Source of the DNA: Nitrospira sp.
GTDB lineage: Bacteria; Nitrospirota; Nitrospiria; Nitrospirales; Nitrospiraceae
DNA: 54,138 nucleotides
Assembly (NCBI GenBank): GCA_023248215.1
Contig: JAHFEW010000022.1
Coordinates: 1-54,138, forward strand
Direction of reading: 5' to 3'
In this document: positions 25,206 through 34,657 of the stretch, piece after piece
Layout: each line of letters opens with the position of its first letter
Numbering within the stretch: the first letter of the stretch is position 1
Made by a program: the position numbers and the translations under genes
The notes under the pieces: generated by a model
Told to the model about the DNA's origin: nothing
Databases searched by the model: none
Seen by the model: the letters and a program-made list of their open reading frames with translations, nothing else

Positions 25206-25934
25206 TTACGTGGAAGCCAGGTGTTTGAGCCTAGCGAGGTCGCGAATGACGAGGCGAGCGGCGGTTCCGGACACCAGACGATCCTTCTTGAAGCGCGCCA
25301 TGATCCGGATGGCGGTTTCGGTCGTCACCCCCACCATATTCGCCATATCCTGACGAGTGAGGCGAACGGAGAGCCGAATCCCGTTTGGCTCCTGCACGCC
25401 AGTACGCTCGGCCAAACTCGCCAGCAGAGAGGCCAATCGTTGATCCGCACGATCAAGGGCGAGGATCTTGGCTTTTTCCTGCGCTTCGTTGAGGCGGTTG
25501 CCCAGATAGCGGATGACTTCCATCGCGGCATCGGGGTTACCCCGCAACATCTTAAAGTAGGCCTCTTTCTTCATCCGTAGCACACTGACGTCGCCCATCG
25601 GTTGAGCCGTTCCCGGATGAGAAGCCCCATCGAATGCCGAGGCATCGCAACAAAATAGATCGCCCGGCATGAGCACTTTCAGCGTGCATTCCTTCCCGTC
25701 GAGAGAAGATTTGACACACTTGACCGACCCTTCTTTGACGATATGGAAGTATTCGGTGGGATCACCTTCGCGGAAAATATACTGACCCTTCCCGTAGTGG
25801 GTTTCCGTCATCTCGCCCAGGACCTGTTGGCGGTCCTGGGCGCTGAGGATCTTGAGGAGTGGAATCTGGTTCAATCCAAGAGGAAGCCCAGAGGTGGGCT
25901 GTTCAGCGGAGGATTTCTTTGGCCGCTTCGACAA
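25206..25934 (-). CDS. Crp/Fnr family transcription regulator
   Basis: About 242 residues. The N-terminal half is a cyclic-nucleotide-binding-type sensor barrel (ETHYGKGQYIFREGDPTEYFHIVKEGSVKCV, LKVLMPGDLFCCDAS), then a long dimer helix, then a Crp-type winged helix with recognition region LTRQDMANMVGVTTETAIRIMARF. The Glu and Arg of ETAIR match the DNA-contacting pair of Fnr. Two adjacent Cys (LFCCDA) sit in the barrel; there is no N-terminal Cys cluster as in Fnr, so the ligand is unknown. The start is uncertain. The frame is open to 26000, but TTG 25934 has GGAG nine bases upstream and leaves a 32-base overlap with the transketolase end. It is expected to control nirK through the palindrome at 25153-25176. 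Confidence 0.85.
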   Translation of the reverse strand: MSKRPKKSSAEQPTSGLPLGLNQIPLLKILSAQDRQQVLGEMTETHYGKGQYIFREGDPTEYFHIVKEGSVKCVKSSLDGKECTLKVLMPGDLFCCDASAFDGASHPGTAQPMGDVSVLRMKKEAYFKMLRGNPDAAMEVIRYLGNRLNEAQEKAKILALDRADQRLASLLASLAERTGVQEPNGIRLSVRLTRQDMANMVGVTTETAIRIMARFKKDRLVSGTAARLVIRDLARLKHLAST

Positions 25935-27777
25935 TCGTGCGTACTCCAATTCCGAAATGATCGACGAGTTCCTCCGGCTTCCCGCTACGCGGAATCTCAC
26001 GCACGGCCAACTTATGGACCCGCACGCCTTCTAACGCCAGCGCACTCAGGACAGTGTCGCCGATTCCACCATGGGCGTAATGATCCTCGACAGTCAAGAA
26101 GCGCCCACCGGTCGCCCGCGCACAGTCGAGGAGCGTCGCCCGATCCACTGGCACGATGCTGTACAGGTCCACGACGCGCGTCGCAATCCCGGCGGCCTTC
26201 AACTGGTCGTGCGCCTTCAAGGCTTCGAACAGAGTCACGCCTGCGGCGACGATCGTCAGCTTATCGACCGCACTCTGCCGGACGACCTTGGACCCGCCGA
26301 TGCGGAAGGTTTCGTCGGGACCATAAATAACCGGCGTCTTCGGACGGCCTGCCCGGAGATACACCATCCCCTTGTGGGCCGCGGCGACTTCGACCAATTT
26401 GTACATCGATAGGGCATCCGAGGGATAGAGCACCGTGACACCAGGCTGCGTCGACATCATGGCTAAATCTTCAAGCCCCATCTGTGAAGGGCCGTCTTCA
26501 CCGATGCTGACGCCGACATGGGTTCCCACTAGCTTGATGTTCGACTGGCTGATGGCCGCCATGCGAATGAAATCGTAGGCTCGGGTGAAGAAGGCGGCAA
26601 AGGTGGCGACAAAAGGAATTTTTCCGCAGGCGGCGATACCGGCCGCGGCGCCCAGCATATTCTGCTCGGCGATAAAGTTTTCAAGGAACCGGTCGGGGAA
26701 CCGTTTACCGAATTTGTCGCTATAGGTGGAGTTCTTCACATCGGCGTCGAGTGCGACCACGAGCGGGTTCGCCTCGCCGAGCGCTAGAAGCGCAACTCCG
26801 AAGGCTTCCCGAGCTGCGGCTGAGTCACCGAGCTTGTAGGGCGGGGGCGCCATCGTTCCCTTGGAGGTGGCGGGAACCTTACCCGCCGTAGGCAGTTTCA
26901 TCTGAGGCTGCGCCGACGTAGGCTTCAGTTGACGCGTCAATTCATCCAGGGCCTTCTGAGTCTCTTCCCCCTTCTTCAACGGTTTCCCATGCCATTCCGG
27001 ATGATTTTCCATAATGGAAATGCCGCGCCCCTTGAAAGTCTTCGCCAGCAGGACCGTCGGCCGGCCTTTGGTCCGTCCCGCCTCGTCAAACGCCGCCACG
27101 AGCGCACCGACATCATGGCCATCCACCACAATGGCATGCCAGCCGAATCCAGCCCAACGGACTCGATAGGCTTCCATATCGTGTTGCAGCATGGTGGGAT
27201 CGCTTTGTCCCAGTCGATTGACGTCTATGATCGCACAAAGGTTGTCCAAGCTGGCATGGCGAGCGACTTCAGCCGCCTCCCATACCGATCCTTCGGCGGA
27301 TTCGCCATCGCCCATCAACACGTAGGTGCGGTAGTCGGTCTTCTCGATAGACTTCGCATTGAAGGCGAGACCGACTCCGGCCGGCAATCCCTGGCCCAAC
27401 GATCCGGTCGCCATATCCACGAACGAGAGGCGGGGAGTCGGATGGCCTTCGAGATCGGAGGCAAGAGTGCGAAGTTTCAGCAGCTCCGACTTTGCAAACA
27501 GGCCGGCCTCCGCCCAGGCCGCATAGAGCAAGGGGGCCGCATGGCCTTTCGATAGGACAAATCGATCACTGTTGGGCAACTTGGGATTCTTCGGGTCGTA
27601 CCGCATCACCGAGAAAAATAATACGGCAACGATGTCCGCAGCTGAGCAACAACTGGAGGGGTGACCGCTCCCGGCCTCGCTCGTCGCCTTGACACTCTCG
27701 ATGCGAAGTTGTGTGGCTTTATTAGACAGGACGGTCAGGAGCTCAGGCGTGGCTGCAGTAGCGGTAGAGGATGTCAT
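25903..27777 (-). CDS. tkt: Transketolase
   Basis: A 624-residue thiamine-diphosphate enzyme that moves two-carbon units between sugar phosphates in the pentose phosphate pathway. The N-terminal TPP domain has SEAGSGHPSSCCSAADI, SKGHAAPLLYAAWAEAG and the MGDGESAEGSVWEA ... DVNR Mg/TPP motif (about residues 155-190). The pyrimidine domain (about 315-480) has the catalytic Glu in NFIAEQNMLGAAAG, then a C-terminal domain. Size and motifs fit the shorter TktA/TKTL2-like group rather than the 660-residue E. coli type. Start ATG 27777 is supported by AAAGGA eight bases upstream; the frame runs open to 27939. Its 3' end overlaps the Crp/Fnr gene. The divergent pyr operon lies upstream. Confidence 0.93.
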   Translation of the reverse strand: MTSSTATAATPELLTVLSNKATQLRIESVKATSEAGSGHPSSCCSAADIVAVLFFSVMRYDPKNPKLPNSDRFVLSKGHAAPLLYAAWAEAGLFAKSELLKLRTLASDLEGHPTPRLSFVDMATGSLGQGLPAGVGLAFNAKSIEKTDYRTYVLMGDGESAEGSVWEAAEVARHASLDNLCAIIDVNRLGQSDPTMLQHDMEAYRVRWAGFGWHAIVVDGHDVGALVAAFDEAGRTKGRPTVLLAKTFKGRGISIMENHPEWHGKPLKKGEETQKALDELTRQLKPTSAQPQMKLPTAGKVPATSKGTMAPPPYKLGDSAAAREAFGVALLALGEANPLVVALDADVKNSTYSDKFGKRFPDRFLENFIAEQNMLGAAAGIAACGKIPFVATFAAFFTRAYDFIRMAAISQSNIKLVGTHVGVSIGEDGPSQMGLEDLAMMSTQPGVTVLYPSDALSMYKLVEVAAAHKGMVYLRAGRPKTPVIYGPDETFRIGGSKVVRQSAVDKLTIVAAGVTLFEALKAHDQLKAAGIATRVVDLYSIVPVDRATLLDCARATGGRFLTVEDHYAHGGIGDTVLSALALEGVRVHKLAVREIPRSGKPEELVDHFGIGVRTIVEAAKEILR

Positions 27778-27921
27778 GCACGATCCTTTCACGGTCGGAA
27801 CCGATGATGTTGGATGACGAGAGGACAGACCGGCTCTCAATGGCACGAAGCTAACAAATGGCATGCAGGGAGTCAATGAAGAGCTTGCACCAGACTTACT
27901 CGCTGAGCCATCCCGCGATTC

Positions 27922-27950
27922 TTGACACGGTACAGGCAACTCGTTAAGAT
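27922..27950 (+). promoter_or_regulatory. Sigma70 promoter of the pyrimidine operon
   Basis: TTGACA at 27922-27927 and TAAGAT at 27945-27950 are separated by exactly 17 bases, one mismatch from consensus in the -10. Transcription should begin near 27957, giving a leader of about 135 bases ahead of pyrR at 28093. This region is also the 5' side of the divergent transketolase gene. Confidence 0.85.
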
Positions 27951-27968
27951 CTCATCGCCTTTAATGCT

Positions 27969-28653
<685 letters not shown>

Positions 28654-28667
28654 CCGGAGACAATGTC

Positions 28668-29588
28668 GTGGGGCTCAAACGGAAAGACCTGCTCAGCTTG
28701 ACCGTCCTTTCGGCGGACGACATCATGTTGATCCTGGACACAGCGGATTCCTTCAAAGAGGTCTCCGGGCGAGAGATCAAAAAGGTGCCGGCATTGCGAG
28801 GCAAGACGGTGGTGAACCTCTTCTTTGAGCCAAGCACAAGAACCAGGACGTCCTTTGAGTTAGCCGCCAAACGATTGAGCGCCGATGTCATCAATTTTTC
28901 TCCGTCCTCCAGCAGTGTCGTGAAGGGCGAAACGTTATTGGACACGGCCCGCAATATCGAAGCCATGCAGGCAGACATCATCGTGCTGCGACATTCCTCA
29001 GCCGGTGCGGCGGAGACCCTCGCGCGAGGCGTCAAATCGTCCGTCATCAATGCTGGTGACGGCTGGCATGAACACCCCACACAGGCCTTGCTGGACCTGT
29101 ACACCATCCGTGGCCGGGGGATGGGTTTCGCTGGGCTCCGCGTGGCGATTGTCGGCGATGTGGCGCATAGCCGCGTCGCCCGTTCAAATATTTTCGCCTT
29201 AACGAAACTCGGGGCGGAGGTGCGGGTCGTAGGGCCTCCGACCATGATGCCCTTGCATATCGACCAGCTCGGCGTGCGGGTGTACCACAACCTGGACGAA
29301 GCCCTTCGGGGCGTCCATGTGATCATGATGTTGCGGCTTCAACTTGAGCGGCAGGGCCGTGCCCTGTTCCCGACGATCCGTGAATATGCGTGGCAGTTCG
29401 GATTGACGAGCGAACGGGTCAAACTGGCCGAGCCCGGCGCTATCGTGATGCATCCCGGCCCCATTAATCGAGGTGTCGAAATTGCGCCGGACGTAGCGGA
29501 CAGTATCTCGTCCGTCATTCTTGATCAGGTGGCCAACGGCGTGGCGGTGCGCATGGGCATTCTCTATCTCATGTCCGGGACGGGATGA
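28668..29588 (+). CDS. pyrB: Aspartate carbamoyltransferase catalytic subunit
   Basis: A 306-residue enzyme making carbamoyl-aspartate from carbamoyl phosphate and aspartate, the committed step of pyrimidine synthesis. The carbamoyl-phosphate motif reads [19 protein letters not shown] (from about residue 52), with [11 protein letters not shown] further on ([10 protein letters not shown]) and the aspartate-binding loop LRLQLERQ later. No separate regulatory subunit (PyrI) is in the window, in keeping with PyrR control. GTG 28668 follows CCGGAG by eight bases. pyrC follows after 57 bases. Confidence 0.95.
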   Translation: MGLKRKDLLSLTVLSADDIMLILDTADSFKEVSGREIKKVPALRGKTVVNLFFEPSTRTRTSFELAAKRLSADVINFSPSSSSVVKGETLLDTARNIEAMQADIIVLRHSSAGAAETLARGVKSSVINAGDGWHEHPTQALLDLYTIRGRGMGFAGLRVAIVGDVAHSRVARSNIFALTKLGAEVRVVGPPTMMPLHIDQLGVRVYHNLDEALRGVHVIMMLRLQLERQGRALFPTIREYAWQFGLTSERVKLAEPGAIVMHPGPINRGVEIAPDVADSISSVILDQVANGVAVRMGILYLMSGTG

Positions 29589-29645
29589 GAACACCGAATA
29601 CGCGGTCCTTATTCCTTTTACCTTTTTTTCTTCTATGAGTGAACG

Positions 29646-30938
29646 ATGGCCATATTGATTCAAGGCGGACATGTGATCGATCCCGGACGGTTCAATGGCG
29701 TCGCGGATGTTTTGATCCAGGACGGGAAAATTTTAGCGATAGGGCCGACGCTCGCTGCACCGGCCGACGCGACGGTGATTCGAGCGGTCGGCCAGTTGGT
29801 CGTGCCTGGCTTCGTCGATCTCCACGTGCATTTTCGAGAGCCTGGATTTGAGTATAAAGAAACGATTCAGTCGGGAACCGCTGCAGCCGTCGCAGGCGGC
29901 TTCACCTCCGTCTGCGCCATGCCCAATACCAATCCCGTGAACGACAATCAGTCGATTACCGAATTTATGATTGATCGGGCAAGGGCCGCCGGCAATGCTC
30001 ATCTGTATCCGATCGGCGCCATCACCAAGGGGTCGGAAGGGAAGGAATTGGCGGAAATCGGCGACCTTCGCCGCGCCGGTTGTGTCGCGATCTCCGATGA
30101 CGGGCGCCCGGTCATGAATAGTCTCGTGATGCGGCGCGCGATGGAATATGCCCGAGCCTTCGATGTGCCGGTCGTCGATCATTGCGAAGATTTGCACCTC
30201 TCCGAGGGCGGCTGCATGAATGAAGGATTAGTGTCGACTGAGCTCGGACTGCCCGGGATTCCCTCGGCAGCGGAGGATGTGATGGTGGCACGCAATGTCT
30301 CCCTCGCGGAGCTCACCGGAGCCCGGCTGCATCTCGCCCACATCAGCACCGCCGGCTCGGTGCGAATGGTGCGGGAAGCGAAATCACGTGGGCTCAAGGT
30401 CACGGCTGAAGCCTGTCCGCATCACTTTACCCTCACCGAAGAACTCACGCGTGGATACAACACCCACGCGAAAATGAATCCTCCGCTAAGGACCTGGCAA
30501 GACGTGCAGGCGATCAAAGAGGGGCTCCGTGACGGGACCATCGACGTGATTGCGACAGACCATGCTCCGCATGCCACACAGGAAAAACAGCAAGAGTTTA
30601 CCGAGGCGCCGTTCGGCATTGTCGGCTTGGAAACGGCCTTGTCGTTGACACTGGCACTGGTGGAGGAAGGCGTGCTCACCATCGAGTCGGCAGTGGAGAA
30701 ACTCGCCACGGCCCCGGCGAAAGCCTTCAGCCTCGACGCCGGAACCTTGGCGGTCGGCGCCCCGGCCGACGTGGCGATCGTCGATCCTCACGCACAGTGG
30801 GAAGTCGATCCCTCACGGTTTCGCTCCAAGAGTCGCAATACGCCGTTCGCCGGCTGGAAAGTGAAGGGGCGGGTTACCACGACCATCGTTGCTGGTCGAG
30901 TGGTCTTCGAGCTTGAGCAGCCCGGACGACAGGCGTAG
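29646..30938 (+). CDS. pyrC: Dihydroorotase
   Basis: A 430-residue amidohydrolase of the long (class I) type that closes carbamoyl-aspartate to dihydroorotate. The zinc motif is DLHVHFREPGFEYKE near residue 58, later metal ligands lie in DHCEDLHLSEGG and HLAHIST, and the catalytic Asp is in ATDHAPHATQEKQQ (about residue 305). All look intact, so it is an active enzyme and not the inactive PyrX form. The final sheet domain is complete (SRNTPFAGWKVKGRV). The ribosome site is weak. It ends ten bases before the next gene if that starts at 30949. Confidence 0.95.
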   Translation: MAILIQGGHVIDPGRFNGVADVLIQDGKILAIGPTLAAPADATVIRAVGQLVVPGFVDLHVHFREPGFEYKETIQSGTAAAVAGGFTSVCAMPNTNPVNDNQSITEFMIDRARAAGNAHLYPIGAITKGSEGKELAEIGDLRRAGCVAISDDGRPVMNSLVMRRAMEYARAFDVPVVDHCEDLHLSEGGCMNEGLVSTELGLPGIPSAAEDVMVARNVSLAELTGARLHLAHISTAGSVRMVREAKSRGLKVTAEACPHHFTLTEELTRGYNTHAKMNPPLRTWQDVQAIKEGLRDGTIDVIATDHAPHATQEKQQEFTEAPFGIVGLETALSLTLALVEEGVLTIESAVEKLATAPAKAFSLDAGTLAVGAPADVAIVDPHAQWEVDPSRFRSKSRNTPFAGWKVKGRVTTTIVAGRVVFELEQPGRQA

Positions 30939-30948
30939 GGCGAAGATT

Positions 30949-31458
30949 TTGCGTCAAGGATTGATCGCCTGTATCACCTGTGAGTTGCTGGCCCTGGCAA
31001 TATGGATCGGTGGTTTGATCGTGCTGGTCGCAGCGGTAATCCCAGCCGTGTTCAATACGTTCGGTGGGCAGGATTCCGGCGGCTTCTTTCTGACACGCGC
31101 CTTCGATGGGTATAATCGATTGGTCCTCGGTGCCGCGACCATATTGATTTTGGGGATTACGTGGCGGGCCTGGTTGGTCCAACAAGGGAAAGCAGATGAT
31201 GAAATTTCACGAACCGAATGGCTGCTGCTCGGGGGAATGCTCCTCACTGCCGGCGTCATCACATTTGTGCTGCATCCCCAAGCCGCGGCCCTGCAGGCGC
31301 AGGCCTTTGCCTCAAAGGGAGACGAAACGAGGAAGGCGGCTTTCGAAGCGTTTTTTCAGATGCACAAACCGGTGCGGGTTCTTTATATCGTGAATGTGGG
31401 ACTCGGAATCGCATTGCTGACCGTGCGCGTGCGATCCTGGATCTTCGTTAAGGAGTGA
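30949..31458 (+). CDS. DUF4149 membrane protein
   Basis: A 169-residue membrane protein with four hydrophobic segments, at about residues 2-30, 60-80, 95-112 and 148-165 (for example [25 protein letters not shown] and [19 protein letters not shown]). The pattern fits DUF4149, related to the TMEM205 family, of unknown function. The start is probably TTG 30949, with AGGGCGAAG before it; the frame is open to TTG 30889, which lies inside pyrC. It lies between pyrC and carA, its stop overlaps the carA start, and it is thus part of the pyrimidine transcript. No link to pyrimidines is known to me. Confidence 0.7.
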   Translation: MRQGLIACITCELLALAIWIGGLIVLVAAVIPAVFNTFGGQDSGGFFLTRAFDGYNRLVLGAATILILGITWRAWLVQQGKADDEISRTEWLLLGGMLLTAGVITFVLHPQAAALQAQAFASKGDETRKAAFEAFFQMHKPVRVLYIVNVGLGIALLTVRVRSWIFVKE

Positions 31459-32642
31459 TGGTGAAGAAAGCGATTCTTGCACTCGCCGATGGAACCTGGT
31501 TCGAAGGGCGGGCCTTGGGGGCAGAAGGCGAGACCGGCGGCGAAGTCGTGTTCAACACGGCCATGACCGGCTACCAGGAAGTGCTGACCGATCCCTCCTA
31601 TCGAGGACAGATCGTGACCATGACCTGTCCACACATCGGGAACTATGGGGTGACCCCGGAAGACATCGAGTCGAATCGTATCTGGGCGGAGGGGTTCGTG
31701 GTCAAGGAGTCCAGCCGGGTGGCGAGTAACTGGCGCAGCAGGGCGACGCTCCAAGAATATTTGCAGACGGCCAACATCGTTGCGATCGAGGGGGTCGATA
31801 CCAGAGCGCTCACGACGCATTTGCGGGAAAAGGGCGCGCAACCGGGTGTGATTTCGCATATTGACCTCGACCCTCGCCGTCTGGCGGAAAAGGCCCGGCA
31901 AGCGCCCAGCATTATTGGTCGCGATCTGGCCGCCACCGTGACCTGCAAACGCCGCTACACCTGGACCACCGGAACCGGAAACTGGGCGCCTAAGCTGGAG
32001 ATGCCAGACCGCGCCACCACTCGCGCGCGGACGACTTGGCGCGTGGTGGCCTATGATTTTGGAATCAAACAGAATATTTTGCGGCGACTGGTCGATGTCG
32101 GGTGCGAGGTCACCGTAGTGCCGGCTTCTACCTCGGCGAAGGATGTGTTGGCCCTCAATCCCCACGGGTTGTTCCTCTCGAACGGTCCCGGCGACCCGGA
32201 AGGCGTGCCCTATGCCATGACCGCCCTGCGAGAGTTGATTGGCCGGTTACCGATTTTCGGCATTTGCCTGGGTCACCAATTGCTCGGCTTGGCGTTCGGT
32301 TTCTCCACGTACAAATTGAAATTCGGTCACCATGGTGCCAATCATCCGGTCATGGATCTTCGGACGGGAAAGGTCGAAATCACGTCCCAGAACCATAACT
32401 TCGGCGTGCGCTTCCCAACCGATCGGCCACAGCGAGGACAGGAGCTGCCGATCGCGGACACTCCGTTCGGTCGCGTGCAGCTGACTCATACCAGCCTCAA
32501 TGACGGGTCCGTTGAGGGCATGGTCTGCCTGGATCGCCCTGTCTTTTCCGTGCAGTATCATCCGGAAGCCTCTCCAGGCCCTCACGATTCAGCCTATCTC
32601 TTTGAGCAATTTGTCGACTTGATGGAGAAACAACATGCATAG
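31458..32642 (+). CDS. carA: Carbamoyl phosphate synthase small subunit
   Basis: A 394-residue glutamine amidotransferase. It removes ammonia from glutamine and sends it to CarB. The N-terminal domain has the typical [15 protein letters not shown] and [16 protein letters not shown]; the class I GATase domain carries the nucleophile Cys in [11 protein letters not shown] and the His/Glu pair in [11 protein letters not shown]. Possible starts are GTG 31455, ATG 31458 and GTG 31461 behind AGGAG 31451-31455; the last has the best spacing. It overlaps DUF4149 at the start and sppA by eight bases at the end, so translation is coupled. Confidence 0.95.
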   Translation: MVKKAILALADGTWFEGRALGAEGETGGEVVFNTAMTGYQEVLTDPSYRGQIVTMTCPHIGNYGVTPEDIESNRIWAEGFVVKESSRVASNWRSRATLQEYLQTANIVAIEGVDTRALTTHLREKGAQPGVISHIDLDPRRLAEKARQAPSIIGRDLAATVTCKRRYTWTTGTGNWAPKLEMPDRATTRARTTWRVVAYDFGIKQNILRRLVDVGCEVTVVPASTSAKDVLALNPHGLFLSNGPGDPEGVPYAMTALRELIGRLPIFGICLGHQLLGLAFGFSTYKLKFGHHGANHPVMDLRTGKVEITSQNHNFGVRFPTDRPQRGQELPIADTPFGRVQLTHTSLNDGSVEGMVCLDRPVFSVQYHPEASPGPHDSAYLFEQFVDLMEKQHA

Positions 32643-33603
32643 TCCTTGGCAACTCTGTACCGGTTTCGCTGTCCTGGTTCTCGCCCTCATGCAGGCAGCT
32701 TGTGTGACGATCAACCTGCCTCCGGGGCCAGGAACTCTCGAGGAACATAAGGTCAGCGGAACCGGCAAGGACAAGGTCTTGCTGATGGATATCTCGGGGG
32801 TCATCAGTTCAGAGAACAAGGACGGTTTTTATTCGTCACCGGGAATGCTTGCCACCGTCAAGGAGGAATTAGAGCGTGCCGGGAAGGATGAGCGAATCAA
32901 GGCGATTGTGATCCGAATCAACAGTCCGGGCGGCACGGTCACCGCCTCGGACATCATTTACCACGAATTGAAGTCATTCAAGAACACCCGAAAGATTCCC
33001 GTTGTGGCCGAGATCATGGATGTCGGCGCCTCCGGCGGCTACTACATCGCGGCGGCAGCCGACAGCGTCATGGCCCATCCCTCTTCCGTGACCGGCAGTA
33101 TCGGCGTGATTATGCTGACCGTCAATGCCAGGGGACTCTTGGAGAAGGTCGGTGTCGAGACGAATGCCGTGACATCCGGACCACGCAAAGACATGGGATC
33201 ACCGTTCCGGGCGATGCTGCCGGAAGAACGCGCGATTTTCCAAGGGGTGATCGACGGCTTCTACCAACGCTTTCTCCAGATCGTGCAAGAGGGGCGACCA
33301 AACTTGTCCGGCGATACCATTAGGAAACTAGCCGATGGCCGTATTTATTCCGGCGAGCAGGCCAAGACGTCGGGATTGGTCGACGAGATCGGCTATCTAG
33401 ACAACGCCATCGAACTGGCCAAAAAGAAAGCCGGCCTGGCGGAGGCGCGGGTCGTCACCTATCGCCGGCCGGGCGAATACCAAAATAACGTCTACTCGCG
33501 GATCGCTGGACCGGGACCGAGCCTCGCCAATCTGGCGAACATCGATCTCCTCTCGATGGTGCGAGGCGGGTCGCCGCAGTTCATGTATCTCTGGATGCCT
33601 TGA
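32635..33603 (+). CDS. sppA: Signal peptide peptidase SppA-type S49 protease (lipoprotein)
   Basis: A 322-residue protein with a lipoprotein signal ending LMQAAC (Cys23). It is a single-copy S49 domain of the short type: the catalytic Ser133 sits in [13 protein letters not shown] and the general-base Lys185 in [22 protein letters not shown] forms the conserved oxyanion/structural loop. It should cut leftover signal peptides or membrane peptides on the periplasmic side. It overlaps carA by eight bases, so a protease gene is inserted between carA and carB; the M48 lipoprotein gene follows after 50 bases. Confidence 0.9.
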   Translation: MHSPWQLCTGFAVLVLALMQAACVTINLPPGPGTLEEHKVSGTGKDKVLLMDISGVISSENKDGFYSSPGMLATVKEELERAGKDERIKAIVIRINSPGGTVTASDIIYHELKSFKNTRKIPVVAEIMDVGASGGYYIAAAADSVMAHPSSVTGSIGVIMLTVNARGLLEKVGVETNAVTSGPRKDMGSPFRAMLPEERAIFQGVIDGFYQRFLQIVQEGRPNLSGDTIRKLADGRIYSGEQAKTSGLVDEIGYLDNAIELAKKKAGLAEARVVTYRRPGEYQNNVYSRIAGPGPSLANLANIDLLSMVRGGSPQFMYLWMP

Positions 33604-33653
33604 GCCGGTGAGTTGCATCCTGCGCGCGGTGCTGATTGAATGGAGTGGACGTT

Positions 33654-34634
33654 ATGCATCTATCGTCGAATCATTCAATCGAAGCGATGCTCACCACACC
33701 ATTGGGGCGACGGGCGGCCCTGGCACTGGGTGTGCGCGCGGCCTATCTCCTCTCGACCACGATGGGACTGGGAGCAGCGGCGGGCTTGCTGCAATCGATC
33801 GCAGGCTGTCAACGGGCACCGGGCACGGCGCGAGACCAGTTCATTTTCCTGTCGGAGGAAAAAGAAATGGCGATGGGACTCTCGGCCTTTCGCGAAGTGC
33901 TCCGGCAGGCACCCCTGAGCGAAAATCCGGAAGTCAACGAAATGGTGCACCGGGTGGGGGACCGGATCGCCAAGGCGGCGAACAAGCCGGAGTATCAGTG
34001 GGAGTTCGCGGTGATTCAGGACGATCGCACCATCAACGCCTTCGCGCTCCCTGGAGGCAAGGTCGCGGTGTTCACCGGGATCTTGAAAGTGACGAAGAAC
34101 GAGGATGGGCTGGCGACAGTGATGGGCCATGAGGTCGCGCATGCCTTGCAGCGCCACGGAGCGGAACGAATGAGTCGCGGCATTCTCGAACAGATCGGTC
34201 AGCTCGCCGCGTTGGGAGCGGGTGCGGCCACGGGGCGTCCGGATGCGGCCATGGCGGCCATGACGGTGTACGGCGTTGGTGTGTCATTGCCGTTCGACCG
34301 TCGGCAGGAATCGGAAGCGGATCAAATCGGGCTTCGATTGATGGCGCAGGCCGGCTATGATCCGCGCGAGGCCGTTGCCTTTTGGGAACGGATGAGTGGC
34401 TGTCCGCGGGCGATGATCAATAAGCTTTGCTTTCGTTCACAGCAAGCCATTCCAGAATTTCTCTCGACACATCCTTCAGATGTCACGCGTATCAATCAAA
34501 TTGAAGCCTGGATCCCGGATGCATTGAAGTACTATCACCCTTCGGGAAAGACCCCGGCATTCCCCATCGGTCCCATCCAGCCCTACCGGCCGCCGGTGGG
34601 GCCTATGCCTGAGGCGCCCCTGCCGACTGGATAA
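33654..34634 (+). CDS. M48 family metalloprotease, probable lipoprotein
   Basis: A 326-residue zinc protease. The zinc site HEVAH is at 159-163 and the third ligand Glu is in ESEADQIGLRLM (about 222-233). The N-terminus has RR followed by a long hydrophobic stretch (AALALGVRAAYLL...) and a lipobox-like SIAGC with Cys52, so it may be a Tat-type or unusually long lipoprotein signal; this is uncertain. Family relatives such as LoiP and BepA act in outer-membrane quality control. The C-terminus is Pro-rich. ATG 33654 follows GGAG by eight bases; the frame opens earlier at 33636. It sits between sppA and carB. Confidence 0.88.
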   Translation: MHLSSNHSIEAMLTTPLGRRAALALGVRAAYLLSTTMGLGAAAGLLQSIAGCQRAPGTARDQFIFLSEEKEMAMGLSAFREVLRQAPLSENPEVNEMVHRVGDRIAKAANKPEYQWEFAVIQDDRTINAFALPGGKVAVFTGILKVTKNEDGLATVMGHEVAHALQRHGAERMSRGILEQIGQLAALGAGAATGRPDAAMAAMTVYGVGVSLPFDRRQESEADQIGLRLMAQAGYDPREAVAFWERMSGCPRAMINKLCFRSQQAIPEFLSTHPSDVTRINQIEAWIPDALKYYHPSGKTPAFPIGPIQPYRPPVGPMPEAPLPTG

Positions 34635-34657
34635 CTTCTCTTTATTAGAGGTCAATC

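Noticed and set aside
27778-27939. N-terminal extension of transketolase
   Set aside because: Low-complexity sequence overlapping the pyr promoter region; ATG 27777 has a ribosome site and gives the normal length.
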